Of a stretch of DNA of 64,000 nucleotides, positions 56,362 through 64,000 are shown piece after piece. The DNA lies in assembly GCF_000213255.1 (NCBI RefSeq), contig NC_015520.1, positions 2,066,001 through 2,130,000 of the forward strand, written 5' to 3'. The stretch comes from Mahella australiensis 50-1 BON. GTDB lineage: Bacteria; Bacillota; Clostridia; Mahellales; Mahellaceae. A model generated the notes under the pieces. The model was not told the DNA's origin, searched no databases, and was given only the letters and a program-made list of their open reading frames with translations. The first letter of the stretch is position 1. Every line of letters begins with the position of its first letter. Position numbers and translations under genes: made by a program.

Positions 56362-57261
56362 ATGAATTCTCAAATAGTACGCACCGATGTACCATATGAT
56401 TATCAGACCATGGTTTCTGACCTAGAAGCGCTTAAATCAGCATATCCTATTATACAAAGTAACATCATAGGTATCTCGGTTTTAGGAAAGGAGATTTACA
56501 CCTTAAGCATAGGCATAGGACAAAGGCAGGTATACTATAACGGCTGCCATCATGCCAACGAATGGATAACAGCTCCTTTATTGATGCAGTTTGCTGAAAG
56601 TTATGCTCAAGCCTATCAAACAGGTACCACCATCCTTGGATGGGATATACGGTATTTATTCAACCATACGACTATATGGCTGACACCAATGGTAAATCCC
56701 GATGGCGTGGATTTGGTCATACATGGCATCGATACAAGCAATCCTTTTTATGAGCAGGTGTTAAGATGGAACAATTACAGCACGAATTTCAGCAACTGGA
56801 AAGCCAACATACGCGGCGTGGATTTGAATCATCAATATAACGCGCATTGGTATGAGCAAAAAAGCCGAGGTCCAGTCGGACCGGGCCCTGCAAATTATTC
56901 AGGCTCAGCCCCGGAATCGGAACCTGAATCCAGAGCCGTAGCTGATTTTACACGATATCATAACCCGAATTTAATTATAGCATATCACTCTCAAGGGAGA
57001 GTAATATATTGGGGATACAGAGGCCTGGAACCTCCCGAATCACAAGCCATAGCAACATATTTCAGCACATTGAGCGGATATACGCCCATAAGATACGCCG
57101 GCACCGACGCCGGTTACAAAGACTGGTTTATACAGGATTGGCGCCGTCCTGGCTTTACTATAGAAGTAGGCATGGGCATAAATCCTCTTCCGACATCACA
57201 GCTACCGCAAATATATCGTGAGAATCTGGGCACTATGCTACATGGTGCCAGCTTAACATAG
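56362..57261 (+). CDS. M14-family metallocarboxypeptidase (gamma-D-glutamyl-diaminopimelate peptidase type)
   Basis: A 299-residue zinc peptidase. Ligands H64 and E67 (HHANEW), the third ligand H209 (AYHSQGR) and catalytic E268 (FTIEVGMG) are all present, along with NPDG and RGVDLNHQYN. It is closest in style to endopeptidase I, which cleaves gamma-D-Glu-meso-DAP bonds in peptidoglycan stem peptides. It lacks both a signal peptide and the N-terminal LysM domains of exported relatives, so it may recycle wall peptides in the cytoplasm or act in the developing spore. Confidence 0.87.
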   Translation: MNSQIVRTDVPYDYQTMVSDLEALKSAYPIIQSNIIGISVLGKEIYTLSIGIGQRQVYYNGCHHANEWITAPLLMQFAESYAQAYQTGTTILGWDIRYLFNHTTIWLTPMVNPDGVDLVIHGIDTSNPFYEQVLRWNNYSTNFSNWKANIRGVDLNHQYNAHWYEQKSRGPVGPGPANYSGSAPESEPESRAVADFTRYHNPNLIIAYHSQGRVIYWGYRGLEPPESQAIATYFSTLSGYTPIRYAGTDAGYKDWFIQDWRRPGFTIEVGMGINPLPTSQLPQIYRENLGTMLHGASLT

Positions 57262-57264
57262 ATG

Positions 57265-57774
57265 CTATATGCTATCCGTGTCCAACAGGTCCAAAAGACG
57301 CTGTATATCTATAACGTGCTTTCTCTCTTCGGATATAAGGGCGCTAAATGCGGATTTAGCGGCTGGATTCTTTGCATGCGCAGCAAGTTCGCTGTAATAT
57401 AATATAGAATCCTTCTCGACCTGCAGCGCCAAATCCAATACATCGTATATATCCGCCACCTGTTCCACAACGTCATCTATCTCTCCGACCGGCGGAAATA
57501 CAGCTGACATCGATATGGCTTTAAGGTAAGAAGATACTTCCGGATCATATATGTATTCATCGCTGCCCGCAGGATTATCAGCCAAGTACTTATCATATAT
57601 GGCTTGGAAGCGTGCGGCATGAGCTTTTTCTTCCCTCGCAAGCCTTTGAAATAGGGCTTTTACTTCTATATCCGATACCATTTCAATCGCTTTTGTATAG
57701 AACTCATACCCGTTCTCTTCTATCTCCACGGCTATACGTAATGCTTCCAATTCATTTATTTGATCCAATTCCAT
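57265..57774 (-). CDS. Ferritin-like diiron protein (rubrerythrin family, without rubredoxin domain)
   Basis: A 169-residue four-helix protein. The diiron ligands are seen as EENGYEFY (helix 1), EEKAHAARF (ExxH), EKDSILYYSEL and EERKHVIDI (ExxH). It has no C-terminal CxxC rubredoxin, so it is an erythrin-like protein rather than a full rubrerythrin. Its tail (LLDTDSI) has no encapsulin docking peptide. It is convergent with the M14 gene (3-base gap) and within 2 kb of the encapsulin operon, so a shared role in iron or peroxide handling is possible but unproven. Confidence 0.85.
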   Translation of the reverse strand: MELDQINELEALRIAVEIEENGYEFYTKAIEMVSDIEVKALFQRLAREEKAHAARFQAIYDKYLADNPAGSDEYIYDPEVSSYLKAISMSAVFPPVGEIDDVVEQVADIYDVLDLALQVEKDSILYYSELAAHAKNPAAKSAFSALISEERKHVIDIQRLLDLLDTDSI

Positions 57775-57805
57775 TTAATCGCACCTCTCTGTATATATAA
57801 CAAAA

Positions 57806-57830
57806 GCCCACAGGCAGAATGCCTATGGGC
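57806..57830 (-). terminator. Terminator of the tRNA-Tyr gene
   Basis: A 10-bp stem (GCCCACAGGC 57806-57815, GCCTATGGGC 57821-57830, one G-U pair) is followed on the minus strand by TTTTGTT. It begins a few bases after the tRNA 3' end. Confidence 0.8.
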
Positions 57831-57834
57831 TCAT

Positions 57835-57919
57835 TGGTGGAGGGAGATGGATTCGAACCATCGAAGGCTGAGCCAACAGATTTACAGTCTGCCCCCTTTG
57901 GCCACTCGGGAACCCCTCC
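57835..57919 (-). tRNA. tRNA-Tyr (anticodon GTA)
   Basis: An 85-base class II tRNA with encoded CCA. The acceptor stem GGAGGGG pairs with its complement before CCA. The anticodon loop CTGTAAA has GTA, the variable arm is long (GTTGGCTCAGCC region), and the T-loop GGTTCGAATCC is canonical. The encoded 3' CCA is usual in Firmicutes. Confidence 0.96.
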
Positions 57920-57933
57920 GCGTCACAATTGTT

Positions 57934-57962
57934 ATTATACAATATCTATTTCCTGCAGTCAA
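57934..57962 (-). promoter_or_regulatory. Promoter of tRNA-Tyr
   Basis: On the minus strand TTGACT (57962-57957) and TATAAT (57939-57934) are separated by 17 bp. Initiation would fall about 8 bases before the mature 5' end. Confidence 0.75.
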
Positions 57963-57990
57963 TAGCCATAGCACAAATTTTTATGGCTTA

Positions 57991-58494
57991 TCACGCAGTC
58001 CTGGTAACTGAAGGAAATACTTTTGCGCTTATAAGCGAGCGATATACTGCCAACGATATGGCTGAATCTACCGCATGGTGAAGCGCCGTTCCTATGCCCA
58101 CTATCACAAGGGCCGAATACATATCGAAGCCGAACGGCAGTACCACCAATGCCTCTAATCCTGCATGTATAGGCAGCGTAACAGCTAATGCTCCTGTAAA
58201 CGGCACACCACGTTTTACAAGCTGAGCTCCTACAAAAGCAAAGATCGGATGCATAGCCGCCCTAGCTACTATTACCAACGGTAAACCTTTCAGCAAAAAG
58301 CCCAATGCCGAGCCTAAGCCGACTACCACAGCCACCAAAGGATTGACAGCCATAGCCAGCATAACAGGCACATGAGAGGCTATAGTGGCCGAGAAAGGTG
58401 GTATGGTTACAGCCAGTACACCTCCAAACCATAACGGTATCATTATGGAAAAAGCCGTCAAGATGCCGGCAAGCACTATATCTTTAGTTTTCAT
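57991..58494 (-). CDS. Putative ECF-transporter substrate-binding (S) protein, NiaX-like
   Basis: A 167-residue protein with about five or six hydrophobic segments. FSIMIPLWFGGVLAVTIPPFSATIASHVPVMLAM followed by PLVAVVVGLGSALGFLLKG, then VIVARAAMHPIFAFVGA, resembles the niacin-specific S component NiaX, which works with a shared EcfAAT module. The specificity is my recollection of the family pattern, so another vitamin is possible. It stands alone under a consensus promoter that overlaps a large palindrome, fitting a vitamin-repressed gene. Confidence 0.6.
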   Translation of the reverse strand: MKTKDIVLAGILTAFSIMIPLWFGGVLAVTIPPFSATIASHVPVMLAMAVNPLVAVVVGLGSALGFLLKGLPLVIVARAAMHPIFAFVGAQLVKRGVPFTGALAVTLPIHAGLEALVVLPFGFDMYSALVIVGIGTALHHAVDSAISLAVYRSLISAKVFPSVTRTA

Positions 58495-58505
58495 GTATAT
58501 AAGTC

Positions 58506-58559
58506 CTTTCTATATAGAATTTCTAGAAATATTATATAGAAAGATTAATGTCTTGTCAA
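58506..58559 (-). promoter_or_regulatory. Consensus promoter overlapping a concentric palindrome
   Basis: On the minus strand TTGACA (58559-58554) and TATAAT (58536-58531) are 17 bp apart, a full consensus. The outer arms CTTTCTATATA (58506-58516) and TATATAGAAAG (58533-58543) and the inner palindrome TTTCTAGAAA (58520-58529) share one dyad centre at 58524.5. This covers the -10 and the start site, the classic place for a repressor. Confidence 0.75.
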
Positions 58560-58575
58560 TTGTATTGTCAATCCC

Positions 58576-59526
58576 TTAATATTGTTTATCCAAATCTATC
58601 TTGTTTATAAACTGGTCGTTACCATATATATATGCCCTTAAATTAGGTATAAATATATTCATAACCCTTTCAATATAACGCCCATTATCGCCCGCCGTAT
58701 GCGGCGTTATGATGACATTATCCATATCCCACAGCGGGCTTTGCAATGGCAGTGGCTCTTGTTCGAATACATCCAGCCCGGCCCCAGCTATCCATTTTTC
58801 TTTTAATGCCTTTATAAGCGCCTTCTCGTCATGAGTGGACCCCCTTCCGGCATTTAAGTAATAAGCCGTCGGCTTCATAATTTTGAAACGCTCTTCGTTC
58901 ATTATATGAAATGTGTCTTTGGTCAAAGGCAATACATTTATGACATAGTCGCTTTTCTTAAGCAATTCTTCCCAATTGGCAGGCCCATACATCTCATCCA
59001 CGTAATCGGCAGGTTTACCCGAATAGCGAAATCCCAGCGTCCTCATCCCCAACGCTTTTGCCAATCTGGCCACTTCCAGCCCTATAGACCCTACACCTAA
59101 TATACCTGCTGTCTTGTCGAACAATTCATCGGCATTATACGAACGATCCCACTTTTTATTCATTTGATTTCGTATATATGTATTTATTTTTCTAGCAAAG
59201 GCCAGCATCATACCTATAAGCGTTTCAGATATAGGCACGCTGTGAACGCCGCTGGCATTTGTAAGTATTATACCGTATTTCTTAAATGCGTCAAACGGCA
59301 TGTCGTTAACCCCGGCGCTCCATGTCTGTACCCATTTGAGCGGCGTACCATCATACAGGCATTGCTCAGCGGCACGCTTATCCCAACCCAGCAGTATTTC
59401 AGCATCTTTCAATGAAATCTCGCAGTTATCATCAACAGCAAACGTGATCTCCCAGCCGGGAATTATTCTTCTTATTTCGTCTATATACTCATCGTCAATA
59501 TCCCTAAAAACAACCAACTTATGCAT
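58576..59526 (-). CDS. D-2-hydroxyacid dehydrogenase
   Basis: A 316-residue NAD-dependent oxidoreductase of the phosphoglycerate/glyoxylate reductase family. The NAD fold is GILGVGSIGLEVARLAKALG near 142. Catalytic residues are Arg in LNAGRGSTHDE, Glu in DVFEQEPLP and His in IITPHTAGDN. The ATG at 59526 is preferred to the preceding TTG by its spacing from GGAGAG. It lies 9 bases after the PBP gene on the same strand, so it may be read with the cell-wall cluster. The substrate is unknown. Confidence 0.87.
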   Translation of the reverse strand: MHKLVVFRDIDDEYIDEIRRIIPGWEITFAVDDNCEISLKDAEILLGWDKRAAEQCLYDGTPLKWVQTWSAGVNDMPFDAFKKYGIILTNASGVHSVPISETLIGMMLAFARKINTYIRNQMNKKWDRSYNADELFDKTAGILGVGSIGLEVARLAKALGMRTLGFRYSGKPADYVDEMYGPANWEELLKKSDYVINVLPLTKDTFHIMNEERFKIMKPTAYYLNAGRGSTHDEKALIKALKEKWIAGAGLDVFEQEPLPLQSPLWDMDNVIITPHTAGDNGRYIERVMNIFIPNLRAYIYGNDQFINKIDLDKQY

Positions 59527-59538
59527 CAATACTCTCCT

Positions 59539-60936
59539 TTACTTATATCCTAATATCAAAGCCTGCTCCATTACCTTGCGAGCTATAGGAGCGGCCTGAA
59601 TACCTCCTGTACCGGCATTCTCCACTATAACAGCCACCGCTATAGATGGAGTGTCGGCAGGGGCAAAGCTTATAAACCACGCATGATCCTCTTGTTGGCC
59701 CCCAGCTTGCGCCGTGCCTGTCTTACCGGCAACATCGACACCGGATATGCGTGCAGATTTGCCAGTTCCATCGGTTACCACCGATACCATCATATCGGTT
59801 ATCTCGTCAGCTATGGGCTTATCTATCACATGAGCATAGCGCCTTGGACTAAAGCGCCGTATGATACGCCCCCTGCTGTTTTCCACTGCCTTGACAAGTC
59901 TCGGCTGCATTATATCTCCATCATTGGCTATAGCTGATGTTATCATGGCCATGTGCATGGGGGTCACCGTCACTTTGCCTTGACCTATGGCATTCTTAGC
60001 CAGCTCATCGTCAGTTATATGCTCTTCTTTCGGAAAATTACTGGCGTATACCGTCATGTCATCCCATGTAAACGTTTTATTGAATAAAAATGTTTTAGCG
60101 GTTTGTGACAAAAGCTTATCGCCAAGCTGTAATCCTATACTGGCAAATGTGGTATTACACGACACCTCTAATGCCTCATTTATGTTCAGTTGTCCATGCG
60201 CTTTATTGCCCGAGCATCTGAGTTTATAATTTCCCACATTTATATATCCCTTACATGTAAAAGTTTGCGAATCTATATCTGGTATGTTTTTCAAAGCCGA
60301 TACCAGCGTTACCACTTTAAAGGTAGAACCCGGCGGATATGTGCCCTGCAACGCCTTATTATATAATACATCCTTATCGTTCAATGAAGCCAGATTATTC
60401 GGATCAAAGTCCGGTTTGCTCACCATCGCCAGCACTTCGCCTGTGCGCGGATCCATAGCCACCACCGCACCCCGTCTATTGCCCAGCGCATCATAAGCTG
60501 CCTTCTGCAAACGATAATCCAGCGTCAATATAATGTTATTACCGTGCAATTCATGGAATACGAAACGTTGTACGGCCTGTTCAAGTACGCCATTATTCAA
60601 ACCCAAAAGATAGGTGGCTTGAGAATTCTCTATACCGGCCCGACCAAGTTTCGGATCCACATATCCGACTACATGTGCAGTCACCGCTCCATGCGGATAA
60701 TCCCTTACCCATTGATTGTTCCTTTGTCGACTTACAGCAAGCATTTCACCATTTCTGTCTTTTATATCGCCCCATACCACATCCCGGCTTTTCTGCGTTA
60801 TGCGTTTATTATAATAGCTGTTGGCCAGCCTATTACCTTGGAAAAAATAAGTATACAACAGGTATCCCATTAATAGTATAAATACGGCTGCAAAAACGAC
60901 CAACACCTGTTTGGTATTTCTCTTAATACGATTCAC
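59539..60936 (-). CDS. Penicillin-binding protein, transpeptidase (PbpA/PBP2-like)
   Basis: A 465-residue class B PBP that cross-links peptidoglycan. The N-terminal anchor spans ~11-32. The transpeptidase motifs are STFK at 204-207, SCN at 259-261 and KTG at 405-407. It is short, with a minimal pedestal, like the PbpA paired with a dedicated FtsW/RodA/SpoVE. It starts at a GTG 14 bases inside that gene, so translation is coupled. Relatives act in elongation, septation or spore cortex synthesis. Confidence 0.92.
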   Translation of the reverse strand: MNRIKRNTKQVLVVFAAVFILLMGYLLYTYFFQGNRLANSYYNKRITQKSRDVVWGDIKDRNGEMLAVSRQRNNQWVRDYPHGAVTAHVVGYVDPKLGRAGIENSQATYLLGLNNGVLEQAVQRFVFHELHGNNIILTLDYRLQKAAYDALGNRRGAVVAMDPRTGEVLAMVSKPDFDPNNLASLNDKDVLYNKALQGTYPPGSTFKVVTLVSALKNIPDIDSQTFTCKGYINVGNYKLRCSGNKAHGQLNINEALEVSCNTTFASIGLQLGDKLLSQTAKTFLFNKTFTWDDMTVYASNFPKEEHITDDELAKNAIGQGKVTVTPMHMAMITSAIANDGDIMQPRLVKAVENSRGRIIRRFSPRRYAHVIDKPIADEITDMMVSVVTDGTGKSARISGVDVAGKTGTAQAGGQQEDHAWFISFAPADTPSIAVAVIVENAGTGGIQAAPIARKVMEQALILGYK

Positions 60937-62188
60937 TGTAGCGTTCTCCTATTATTTCCTCCGGATAAACCCCATTGGAAGACTTAGGCTGGATAACCGT
61001 ACTTTGCATAATGCCCACTAGCATAAAACTGGCCACCATAGAACTGCCACCATAACTGACAAACGGCAACGTCACCCCGGTAAGGGGTATAAGCTTTATA
61101 ACGCCTCCTATGATAACAAAGGTTTGAAATCCCAACATAGCAGCCGCACCTATCGCTATCAGCGCATTAAACGGATCATTCGAGCTCAAGGCTATTTTCA
61201 TTCCTCTGTAAATGAGGATAAAATACATAGCTATAATCGCCACAGCTATCAATATGCCAAATTCTTCGGCGATAGCAGCGAATATAAAATCGGTCTTAGC
61301 GGCCGGTATTATATATGGTTGACCTAAACCTAATCCGGATCCAAGCCACCCGCCGGATCCTATGGCTATCAGCGATTGTACTATCTGATAACCGCGATCT
61401 GTCGCATCTGCCCAAGGATTAAGCCATGCCTCTACCCTTGTCCTAACATGCCCCAAGGTCAGATATGCCACGTAACCGACTGCACCTGCCAGTATAAAGC
61501 TGCCAAAAACGTAAATGATATTGGAGGTGGCTACATAGAGCATTATAACAAAAACAGCAAAATATATGACCATAGTACCGAGATCGTTCTCTAATACCAG
61601 TATAAACATACATATGGCTGCAAAAGCCATCAACGGCAACAGCTCTTTTATGCTCCTTTTCTCTTTTAGTATAGATGCCATTGCTAAAATAAAAAGCAAT
61701 TTTACGAATTCTGAGGGCTGAACGGTATAGCCGCCCACTTCTATCCAGTTTTTAGCGCCGCCCCTCATCGTGCCTATTATCATGGGCAATAACAGCAATA
61801 CCACCGACACTACGGCATAAATATGAAAGTATCGGTCTAAACCACGCATATACCGAGACAATATCAGCATGACAAAAAAAACCGATATGCCGAGCACGAA
61901 CCACTGTACCTGCCGTATGGCGGTTTGTGCATCCAACCTATACAGCATAATGAAACCTATACTGCTCAGAGCAAATATGAGCAACATTATATACTCATCG
62001 CATTGCTTAAAAAAGCTTATTACGATAATATAAGATATCACATATACCGCCGACGTAAATGCAGCTATATATAGCGCCTGATCATCTATAGGCGACGATC
62101 TAAAAGCCAGCAATATAAACCCTGCGAGATTAAATGCTATTATAGTTATCAATATATCCCATGCCCTGCTTCTAACTCGATAAGTCAT
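60923..62188 (-). CDS. FtsW/RodA/SpoVE-family peptidoglycan glycosyltransferase
   Basis: A 421-residue SEDS protein with about ten or more membrane segments. Typical stretches are RGGAKNWIEVGGYTVQPSEFVKLLFI, SGLGLGQPYIIPAAKTDFIFAAIAEEFG and TGVTLPFVSYGGSSMVASFM. It polymerises lipid II together with its cognate class B PBP, encoded next. It starts directly after the FHA gene stop (TAAATG). Confidence 0.92.
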   Translation of the reverse strand: MTYRVRSRAWDILITIIAFNLAGFILLAFRSSPIDDQALYIAAFTSAVYVISYIIVISFFKQCDEYIMLLIFALSSIGFIMLYRLDAQTAIRQVQWFVLGISVFFVMLILSRYMRGLDRYFHIYAVVSVVLLLLPMIIGTMRGGAKNWIEVGGYTVQPSEFVKLLFILAMASILKEKRSIKELLPLMAFAAICMFILVLENDLGTMVIYFAVFVIMLYVATSNIIYVFGSFILAGAVGYVAYLTLGHVRTRVEAWLNPWADATDRGYQIVQSLIAIGSGGWLGSGLGLGQPYIIPAAKTDFIFAAIAEEFGILIAVAIIAMYFILIYRGMKIALSSNDPFNALIAIGAAAMLGFQTFVIIGGVIKLIPLTGVTLPFVSYGGSSMVASFMLVGIMQSTVIQPKSSNGVYPEEIIGERYSESY

Positions 62189-62674
62189 TTACCCTATCTC
62201 CTGGTTTTTGGCTATAGATGGGGTTTTTACCATGAACATCACAGGGCCTATGGCGATGGAGTCACCATCTCTTATGCGGGTGGCTTTTTTGACTCTTTTG
62301 CCATTAACAAACGTTCCATTTTTGCTGTGCCTATCTTCTATATATATTTTTTTATCTTCCACATATATAACAGCGTGCTGTTTTGATACATCATCTCTAT
62401 CTATAATTATATAGTTATCTCTGCTTCTGCCTATAGTATTCCACTCCTTTATAGGAAATTCCATGCCTGCCCATATAGTAGAAACACCGTCAAGACATTC
62501 CGCCACTGATAATATGCCATACGATGGCTCTATAGAAGGTTTAGCAGCTCCGGCAGCGGCCAACGCATATTCCATCTTTATACCCTTTATGGTGCGATAC
62601 AGGATGATATATATGAGTATTATAAATATATAACGGCTGCTCAGCGCAGTTACTTCATAGAGGTCGGCCCTCAT
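62189..62674 (-). CDS. FHA-domain membrane protein
   Basis: A 161-residue protein with one membrane segment near 15-30 (YIFIILIYIILYRTIKG) and a cytoplasmic FHA domain in the last ~90 residues (IGRSRDNYIIIDRDDVSKQH, then DRHSKNGTFVNGKRV). The domain binds phosphothreonine: GRS, SKQH and the NGTFVNG loop are intact. With FtsW/RodA and PBP downstream it forms a conserved Gram-positive wall-synthesis module, presumably under Ser/Thr kinase (PknB/PrkC) control. No kinase is in the window. The ATG at 62674 has the best-placed RBS (GGGGG). Confidence 0.88.
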   Translation of the reverse strand: MRADLYEVTALSSRYIFIILIYIILYRTIKGIKMEYALAAAGAAKPSIEPSYGILSVAECLDGVSTIWAGMEFPIKEWNTIGRSRDNYIIIDRDDVSKQHAVIYVEDKKIYIEDRHSKNGTFVNGKRVKKATRIRDGDSIAIGPVMFMVKTPSIAKNQEIG

Positions 62675-62753
62675 TACTATCATCCCCCAAATCATAAAAT
62701 TTTACCTGCCTTATTATAGCACGCTGCCGCATTTGTTTCAAATCAGCACTGCG

Positions 62754-63122
62754 CTAAGAATACATCACGCGCTGTATAGCCTCCATTAGCCTGGATTTCT
62801 CAAATGGTTTGACCACATACTCTTTAGCCCCGCTTCTAATGGCCTCTAACACCATATTTCTTTGCCCCAATGCCGAGCACATTATTATATTGGATTTGGG
62901 ACTTACTTTAAGCAGCTCTTTGACCGCCTGTATACCGTCCATATCAGGCATGGTTATATCCATCGTTACGATGTCCGGCTTGACCTGTGCAGCTTTTTCG
63001 ACAGCCTGGACGCCATTGCTGGCTTCAAATATTTTATCATAGCCGTTTTCCATAAGCATATCTTTCACGACCTTGCGCATAAAAGCCGAGTCATCCACCA
63101 CTAAAAACGTCAAATTATCCAT
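62754..63122 (-). CDS. cheY: CheY-like response regulator
   Basis: A 122-residue stand-alone receiver. The acidic pair is D10-D11, the phosphorylated Asp is D55 in VTMDITMPD, and Lys 105 is in VVKPFEKS. There is no output domain, so it should act like CheY on the flagellar switch or as a phosphorelay protein. The start at 63122 follows AAAGGGG; an upstream in-frame ATG is less likely. It lies in the same direction as FHA-ftsW-pbp after a ~80-base gap. Confidence 0.88.
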   Translation of the reverse strand: MDNLTFLVVDDSAFMRKVVKDMLMENGYDKIFEASNGVQAVEKAAQVKPDIVTMDITMPDMDGIQAVKELLKVSPKSNIIMCSALGQRNMVLEAIRSGAKEYVVKPFEKSRLMEAIQRVMYS

Positions 63123-63141
63123 TAAGAACCCCTTTCTTTTA

Positions 63142-63996
63142 CTATAAAACACTATTTAAATCTATTATCCCCAAAATCATCATTAGCTGCAACACCAGTT
63201 CAGCCGCTATAAATATTATCCCTATCATAAGCGGTATAAAATGAACAAATTTAGGGTGTTCAATATTCCCAGCCGCAGGAATATGTGTCCTTTTATTCGC
63301 TGTTGTATCCTTCAACATATTTAGAAACCATATGAATAACATCAACGAAGCAAAACCTATTATTGCATACACGCCCATAGTAACCCATAATTGAGAAGCA
63401 GGCAGATCGGCCAACGATTGGGCTATCTCCTCTTCGCCCATCGTCCCAGCCAATATAGTAGCTATATACGACAGCGTTACAGCTACCGCATTATTTATAA
63501 AATGCGCTATCATTCCCGAAAATATAGAATCGGTAATATACACCATATAGCCTATGGTTATGCCGAGGAATATAGGCCCTATGAAATTCTGTATGTTAGC
63601 GTGCATAAGGCCAAATAATATGCCGCTGTAGATTACAGCTTTACGTCCCCCGTAAACCTCATAGCCTCTCAATATCACCCCTCTGAACAAAGTTTCCTCG
63701 CATATGGCTGCCGAACCAGCTATGATAGCCAGTGCCTGTAAGTACGCCCTTCCGGTATCGATGACAGGTATAGGCTGCGGGAGGAGTTGTCCAGCCAAAT
63801 CCAGCACATACATCCATATAAGCGATAGAAATGTTACCACCCCATAACCACTCACGGCCACTAGCACGATGATCACGACTTGCCGCCATGTTATGGGATT
63901 TAACCGCATAACATCTTTTATAGGCATTCTTTGCGAACCTACATAAATCAGGGATGACGCTAGTATTATACCAAACTCGGTTATCAACAAGCCCAT
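63142..63996 (-). CDS. CPBP-family intramembrane metalloprotease (possibly 5'-partial)
   Basis: At least 284 residues with about seven or eight hydrophobic segments. The catalytic motif EETLFRGVILRGYE (EExxxR) lies near 100, and GLMHANIQNFIGPIFLGITIGYMVY supplies a His. The family includes CAAX-processing and bacteriocin-immunity proteases, usually of unknown target. The ATG at 63996 is 4 bases from the window end with no RBS visible, and the frame is open to the edge. The true start may therefore lie outside. Confidence 0.82.
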   Translation of the reverse strand: MGLLITEFGIILASSLIYVGSQRMPIKDVMRLNPITWRQVVIIVLVAVSGYGVVTFLSLIWMYVLDLAGQLLPQPIPVIDTGRAYLQALAIIAGSAAICEETLFRGVILRGYEVYGGRKAVIYSGILFGLMHANIQNFIGPIFLGITIGYMVYITDSIFSGMIAHFINNAVAVTLSYIATILAGTMGEEEIAQSLADLPASQLWVTMGVYAIIGFASLMLFIWFLNMLKDTTANKRTHIPAAGNIEHPKFVHFIPLMIGIIFIAAELVLQLMMILGIIDLNSVL

Positions 63997-64000
63997 GTAA

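Overview
The window looks like chromosome from a low-to-moderate GC, spore-forming, saccharolytic anaerobe of the Firmicutes (Clostridia). The reasons are a SpoIIP homologue with its DUF1614 and DUF3189 companions, near-consensus sigma-A promoters (TTGACA-17-TATAAT type), strong AGGAGG ribosome-binding sites, Lpl-type sugar ABC transport, a GlgC/GlgD glycogen operon, and no cytochromes or outer-membrane genes. ATA is used very freely for isoleucine. A relative of Mahella or the Thermoanaerobacterales is my guess, not something the sequence proves. I saw no rRNA, CRISPR array, insertion sequence or phage gene. About nine tenths of the genes are on the minus strand.

Layout. 1-9.5 kb: an AraC regulator, a CadA-type metal-export ATPase with an ArsR/SmtB-like operator, an old-yellow-enzyme flavoprotein, a solitary TrpB2 and a UPF0182 membrane protein. 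9.5-11.7 kb: a small possibly decayed ORF and a two-gene ABC exporter. 11.8-16.8 kb: a polyprenyl synthase, an EetB-like Gx transporter, an EetA-like NusG-II protein and ApbE/FmnB, divergent from a type II NADH dehydrogenase with a membrane tail. This is the core of a flavin-based extracellular electron transfer locus. 16.9-26.9 kb: sugar metabolism, including an aldo/keto reductase, a PfkB kinase, a methyltransferase and an operon made of two Lpl permeases, a binding lipoprotein, a LacI regulator (apparent ATA start) and a GH94 phosphorylase. That operon is headed by one strong promoter and two identical operators.

26.9-29.7 kb: two DUF3189 genes, spoIIP and DUF1614 (sporulation). 29.7-34.5 kb: pstA, pstC, a chemoreceptor and pstS, with matching PHO boxes before pstC and pstS; pstB is absent. 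34.5-36 kb: guaB. 36-41.5 kb: a ROK regulator, a RfaE-like kinase, a protein of unknown function, a HAD phosphatase and an MFS transporter, which look like an uncharacterised sugar pathway. 41.5-42.9 kb: a PPOX-fold protein and an unknown membrane protein. 42.9-52.8 kb: the glycogen operon glgA-glgP-GH13-glgC-glgD-glgB. 52.8-54.1 kb: a TVP38 membrane protein and a PabA/TrpG amidotransferase.

54.1-57.8 kb: an encapsulin nanocompartment with its encapsulated-ferritin cargo, an SDR, an M14 peptidase and a second ferritin-like protein. 57.8-64 kb: tRNA-Tyr, a NiaX-like transporter, a D-2-hydroxyacid dehydrogenase, a cell-wall cluster (FHA, FtsW/RodA, PBP), a CheY-like protein and a CPBP protease that reaches the window edge.
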